Part shown: one piece after another, positions 6,549 through 8,134 of the stretch
How positions within the stretch are numbered: the stretch's first letter is position 1
Layout: each line of letters begins with the position of its first letter
Source: an uncultured Eubacterium sp.
Lineage (GTDB): Bacteria > Bacillota > Clostridia > Lachnospirales > Lachnospiraceae
Assembly: GCA_910585745.1 (NCBI GenBank)
Contig: CAJUFM010000096.1
Coordinates: 1 to 8,134 of the forward strand
Direction: 5' to 3'
DNA: 8,134 nucleotides
Program-made: the position numbers and the translations under genes
The notes under the pieces: generated by a model
What the model saw: the letters and a program-made list of their open reading frames with translations, nothing else
The model's database searches: none
What the model was told of the DNA's origin: nothing

Positions 6549-6732
6549 CCATATTTTTTTCACCTATCAGGTGTCGGTATCTGGAAACCATGCAGCTTGA
6601 CATAAGTTATTTCTATCAACCTGGCGCCTCAACAAAAACTCCCCTATTTTTTAGGTTTTTTCAACCCTCATAGAAAGTAAGGTCAGAGGGACGAAATAAT
6701 CGCCGCTTTACTTGAGTTAAAGACAGTGTTTC
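6549..6732. other. Noncoding stretch between mobile-element remnants
   Basis: I find no convincing coding frame or RNA gene here; frames on both strands are broken by stops. Small structures are a 13-bp dyad CACCTATCAGGTG at 6561-6573 next to a T run (6554-6560), just upstream of the -35 box, and an AT-rich CCTA/TAGG mini-hairpin before a T run at 6642-6660. The stretch lies between the recombinase remnant and the ATPase fragment. It may hold the old end of the mobile element, but no target-site duplication or terminal repeat is clear. Confidence 0.4.
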
Positions 6733-6761
6733 GGGGAAGTGCCGCAATCGGCACATTCCCC
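6733..6761. other. Strong hairpin after the recombinase remnant
   Basis: GGGGAAGTGCCG (6733-6744), loop CAAT, then CGGCAC-A-TTCCCC (6749-6761): a 12-bp stem with one bulged base. It starts nine bases past the recombinase stop on the minus strand. No U run follows on either strand, so it is a poor Rho-independent terminator. It may be an RNA-stabilising element, or a recombination or origin-type structure kept from the mobile element. Confidence 0.55.
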
Positions 6762-6769
6762 ATGCCTAT

Positions 6770-6980
6770 TTAATCAATTTTCCCTACAAAACGATAGTAA
6801 ATCTCAATGTCCCTCACTGTCTTTCCGTTCCCGTCTTTCCATGACTGGTGGACAACGATTTTCTCAATCAGTTCATTCAAGAGTGGGGCGGTAAGCTCGT
6901 CAATAGCACTGTATTTCTGGATTAAATCAACCCAACGCCTTGCATCGTCCGTTTCCTCTTTCGTTTCTTCAAGCTTTGCG
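6770..6980 (-). pseudogene. C-terminal remnant of a DUF4368-type serine recombinase
   Basis: The minus strand encodes about 70 residues ending in TAA at 6770-6772. Readable blocks are EETDDARRWVDLIQKY, ELTAPLLNELIEKIVVH and DIEIYYRFVGKID. These match the pattern of the extreme C terminus (DUF4368) of large serine recombinases that move Tn4451/TnpX-like and related clostridial elements: an aromatic-rich helix, ELT..LLNELIEKIVVH, then a beta strand ending in FVGKI. The resolvase catalytic domain, the recombinase domain and most of the protein are absent. The open frame starts after a TAG at 6998-7000, and its first few residues come from out-of-frame tRNA-ligase DNA, so the join lies near 6970-6985. 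It is not functional. Family assignment is from recall of the motif. Confidence 0.75.
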
Positions 6981-8057
6981 GAGATGTTCCAAATATGCTA
7001 AAGTAAAGGAATTCGGCGCCCATAGTGATTCTGGCCATACCCAAAAGGTGAGGTCTTTTAATTCTTCACACTCCGGGAATGGTACACCCCATTCTACATT
7101 GCCAGACAGCCGAAAAGGAACCAGCGTCTTTCCGGAAGTATAATGAATATTGTTTACTTCCAATACATTTTTAGCTTTGTCACGGTCATCCAGATTTTCA
7201 AATTCAAACACAACAAACGGTTTCTTTTCCTCATTGGTACATTTATGAGGGGGCAGCTTTGCTGCCAATTCTGCCAGGTCACCTATATACCTTCTTGGTA
7301 CATATATTAAAGGGTTTTTCAAAAATTTTTCTACGGTTTTTAACTGATACTTACGCGTATTCGTATTTTTCCGCAAGAAATCATTATATTCCTTTACTGC
7401 ATCAATACAATATTCTAAATCGAAATACCAGTTTTCCACATCCCTAAGGACAGGTTTTTTCCGAAGTGCATCCCGGTATAGGACATTTTCCTGTTACCTG
7501 TCTTCCGTTTAAAAACATCCTTTTTTCTTCATCATAAAACTGAGACATGGACATTTTCTTCATATATCCATTTTTGTATAAAGTATGGAACACTTTCGCT
7601 GATACCCATTTGTGAATCGAACCTGCTTCTCCCAGAGCCGATGCTCCAAAGAAATCTAAACTGATACCATAGTTTTCCAAGGTTTTCTTCTGATCCTCAT
7701 GGTTAACACATACATAATCTTCCAAAGTACCCTCATACCCTTCCTCCCGCAGCTTTCCATGATCGGAGAACCATAACAGTCTGTTCCTGAAAGAAAGATA
7801 ACATTGTCTTTTCCGATTCGGTCCCTTAAAAATTGCGCAAAAATATCTGCATGTATAAACATACCGCCTACATGTCCAAAATGTAAACTTTTATTTCCAT
7901 AAGGCATACCTGCCGTAATAACTGCCCGCTTTGGAAATGTCGGGCGTTCATTTGATGCTAACCGTTTACATATCATATTATTTTGTTCCTTTCTGTTATT
8001 TATTTTAGTTATTGCCTGCTTCCCCTTTTGTTGGGGAAGCTCTGACTGTTCCGGCAT
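6969..8057 (-). pseudogene. Broken methionyl-tRNA-synthetase-like class I tRNA ligase gene
   Basis: Three minus-strand pieces form one decayed gene. The first (from 8057, or from the inner ATG at 7974-7976) has the class I signature AGMPYGNKSLHFGH and SGTDCYGSPIMES. Near 7750 the frame shifts, and LREEGYEGTLEDYV continues in the next piece (to 7444), which holds the start of a zinc knuckle, GKCPIPGC, and stops at TAG. The third piece resumes with VLRDVENWYFDL and runs to FWVWPESLWAP and SFTLAYLEHL before ending at 6969, fused to recombinase DNA. The second half of the zinc knuckle, the KMSKS loop and the anticodon-binding domain are missing, so it cannot charge tRNA. The motifs suggest a MetG-like paralogue rather than a housekeeping MetRS: the usual DAPIGY segment is replaced by WVWPESLWAP. 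The DNA is AT-rich compared with the ABC genes. Confidence 0.8.
8018..8040 (-). promoter_or_regulatory. Perfect 8-bp stem-loop in the tRNA-ligase leader
   Basis: GCTTCCCC, a 7-nt loop, GGGGAAGC. It lies between two possible starts of the broken tRNA-ligase gene: a start with AAAGGAGGT and a five-base gap at 8055-8057, and an inner ATG at 7974-7976 with AAAGGA about ten bases upstream. The 27-codon segment between them does not resemble the catalytic domain, so it could be a leader peptide or attenuator region that now reads in frame into the ligase. No U run follows the stem. Confidence 0.5.
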
Positions 8058-8134
8058 AGTATACCTCCTTTCCGAATTCGTAACTTCTCGGAATCTTCAG
8101 CCTTGATTTTATAAGGCTTTCAGACCCCTATCTC
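8058..8134. other. Upstream edge with no recognised gene
   Basis: Apart from the strong ribosome site AAAGGAGGT (minus strand, about 8063-8071), this edge holds only a 6-bp inverted repeat, AGCCTT and AAGGCT, separated by eight AT-rich bases at about 8110-8129. I see no convincing promoter or coding frame. Any upstream gene lies outside the window. Confidence 0.3.

Noticed and set aside
6630..6660. Plus-strand terminator at the CCTA/TAGG hairpin and T run
   Set aside because: The stem is only about four bp, and no plus-strand gene lies upstream to be terminated.
6807..7001. Plus-strand open frames over the recombinase remnant
   Set aside because: The minus-strand reading matches the DUF4368 C-terminal pattern closely, and the plus-strand translation looks like its shadow.
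7656..7756. Programmed frameshift in the tRNA-ligase gene
   Set aside because: No slippery heptamer with a stem-loop is seen at the break, residues are missing at the join, and further damage follows downstream, so ordinary decay explains it better.
1..8134. CRISPR array, tRNA, rRNA or complete insertion sequence
   Set aside because: I saw no regularly spaced repeats, no cloverleaf-like segment, no rRNA core sequence, and no transposase with terminal inverted repeats.

Overview
The window looks like accessory DNA of a Gram-positive gut-type Clostridia (Lachnospiraceae-like) chromosome. The signs are AGGAGG-type ribosome binding sites, a LytTR/AgrC-like regulator pair, paired half-size ABC exporters, and the C-terminal end of a DUF4368-type serine recombinase. 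Every recognisable gene reads on the minus strand, so in transcription order the window runs from its right end to its left. The organism assignment is an inference from gene content.

Right third (about 6370-8134) is a gene graveyard. A methionyl-tRNA-synthetase-like class I tRNA ligase gene has a frameshift near 7750, an internal deletion with a stop near 7450, and a cut-off 3' end near 6980. There it joins the last 60 or so codons of a serine recombinase (6770-6980), followed by a 12-bp-stem hairpin and about 180 bp with no coding signal. Next comes a short fragment (6374-6469) of the C-terminal ATP-binding region of an SMC/Rad50-like ATPase, ending at a stop just after its Walker B motif. 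I read this as successive mobile-element insertions and deletions.

Middle (4834-6548) is an intact two-component system. A strong sigma-A-type promoter (TTGCCA, 17 bp, TATAAT) reads through the ATPase fragment, which is now 5' leader, into a LytTR response regulator (5619-6347) and a short AgrC-like GHKL histidine kinase with one membrane segment (4890-5612). A long hairpin with a U tract ends this transcript.

Left half (54-4762) is an exporter operon: two half-size ABC exporters of about 610 residues, overlapping by ATGA and probably forming a heterodimer, then an AT-rich gene for a soluble prenyltransferase/squalene-cyclase-like (alpha/alpha toroid) protein. A 19-bp palindrome lies in the 127-bp gap between the kinase and the first ABC gene. 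It sits exactly between the -35 and -10 of a possible promoter on the opposite strand, whose transcript would be little more than the terminator hairpin.

The simplest functional reading is a signal-responsive export module: the kinase and regulator sense something and control the nearby exporter pair, and the toroid protein is an accessory or modifying enzyme. No precursor peptide, AgrB-like protease or immunity gene is visible, so the exported substrate is unknown.
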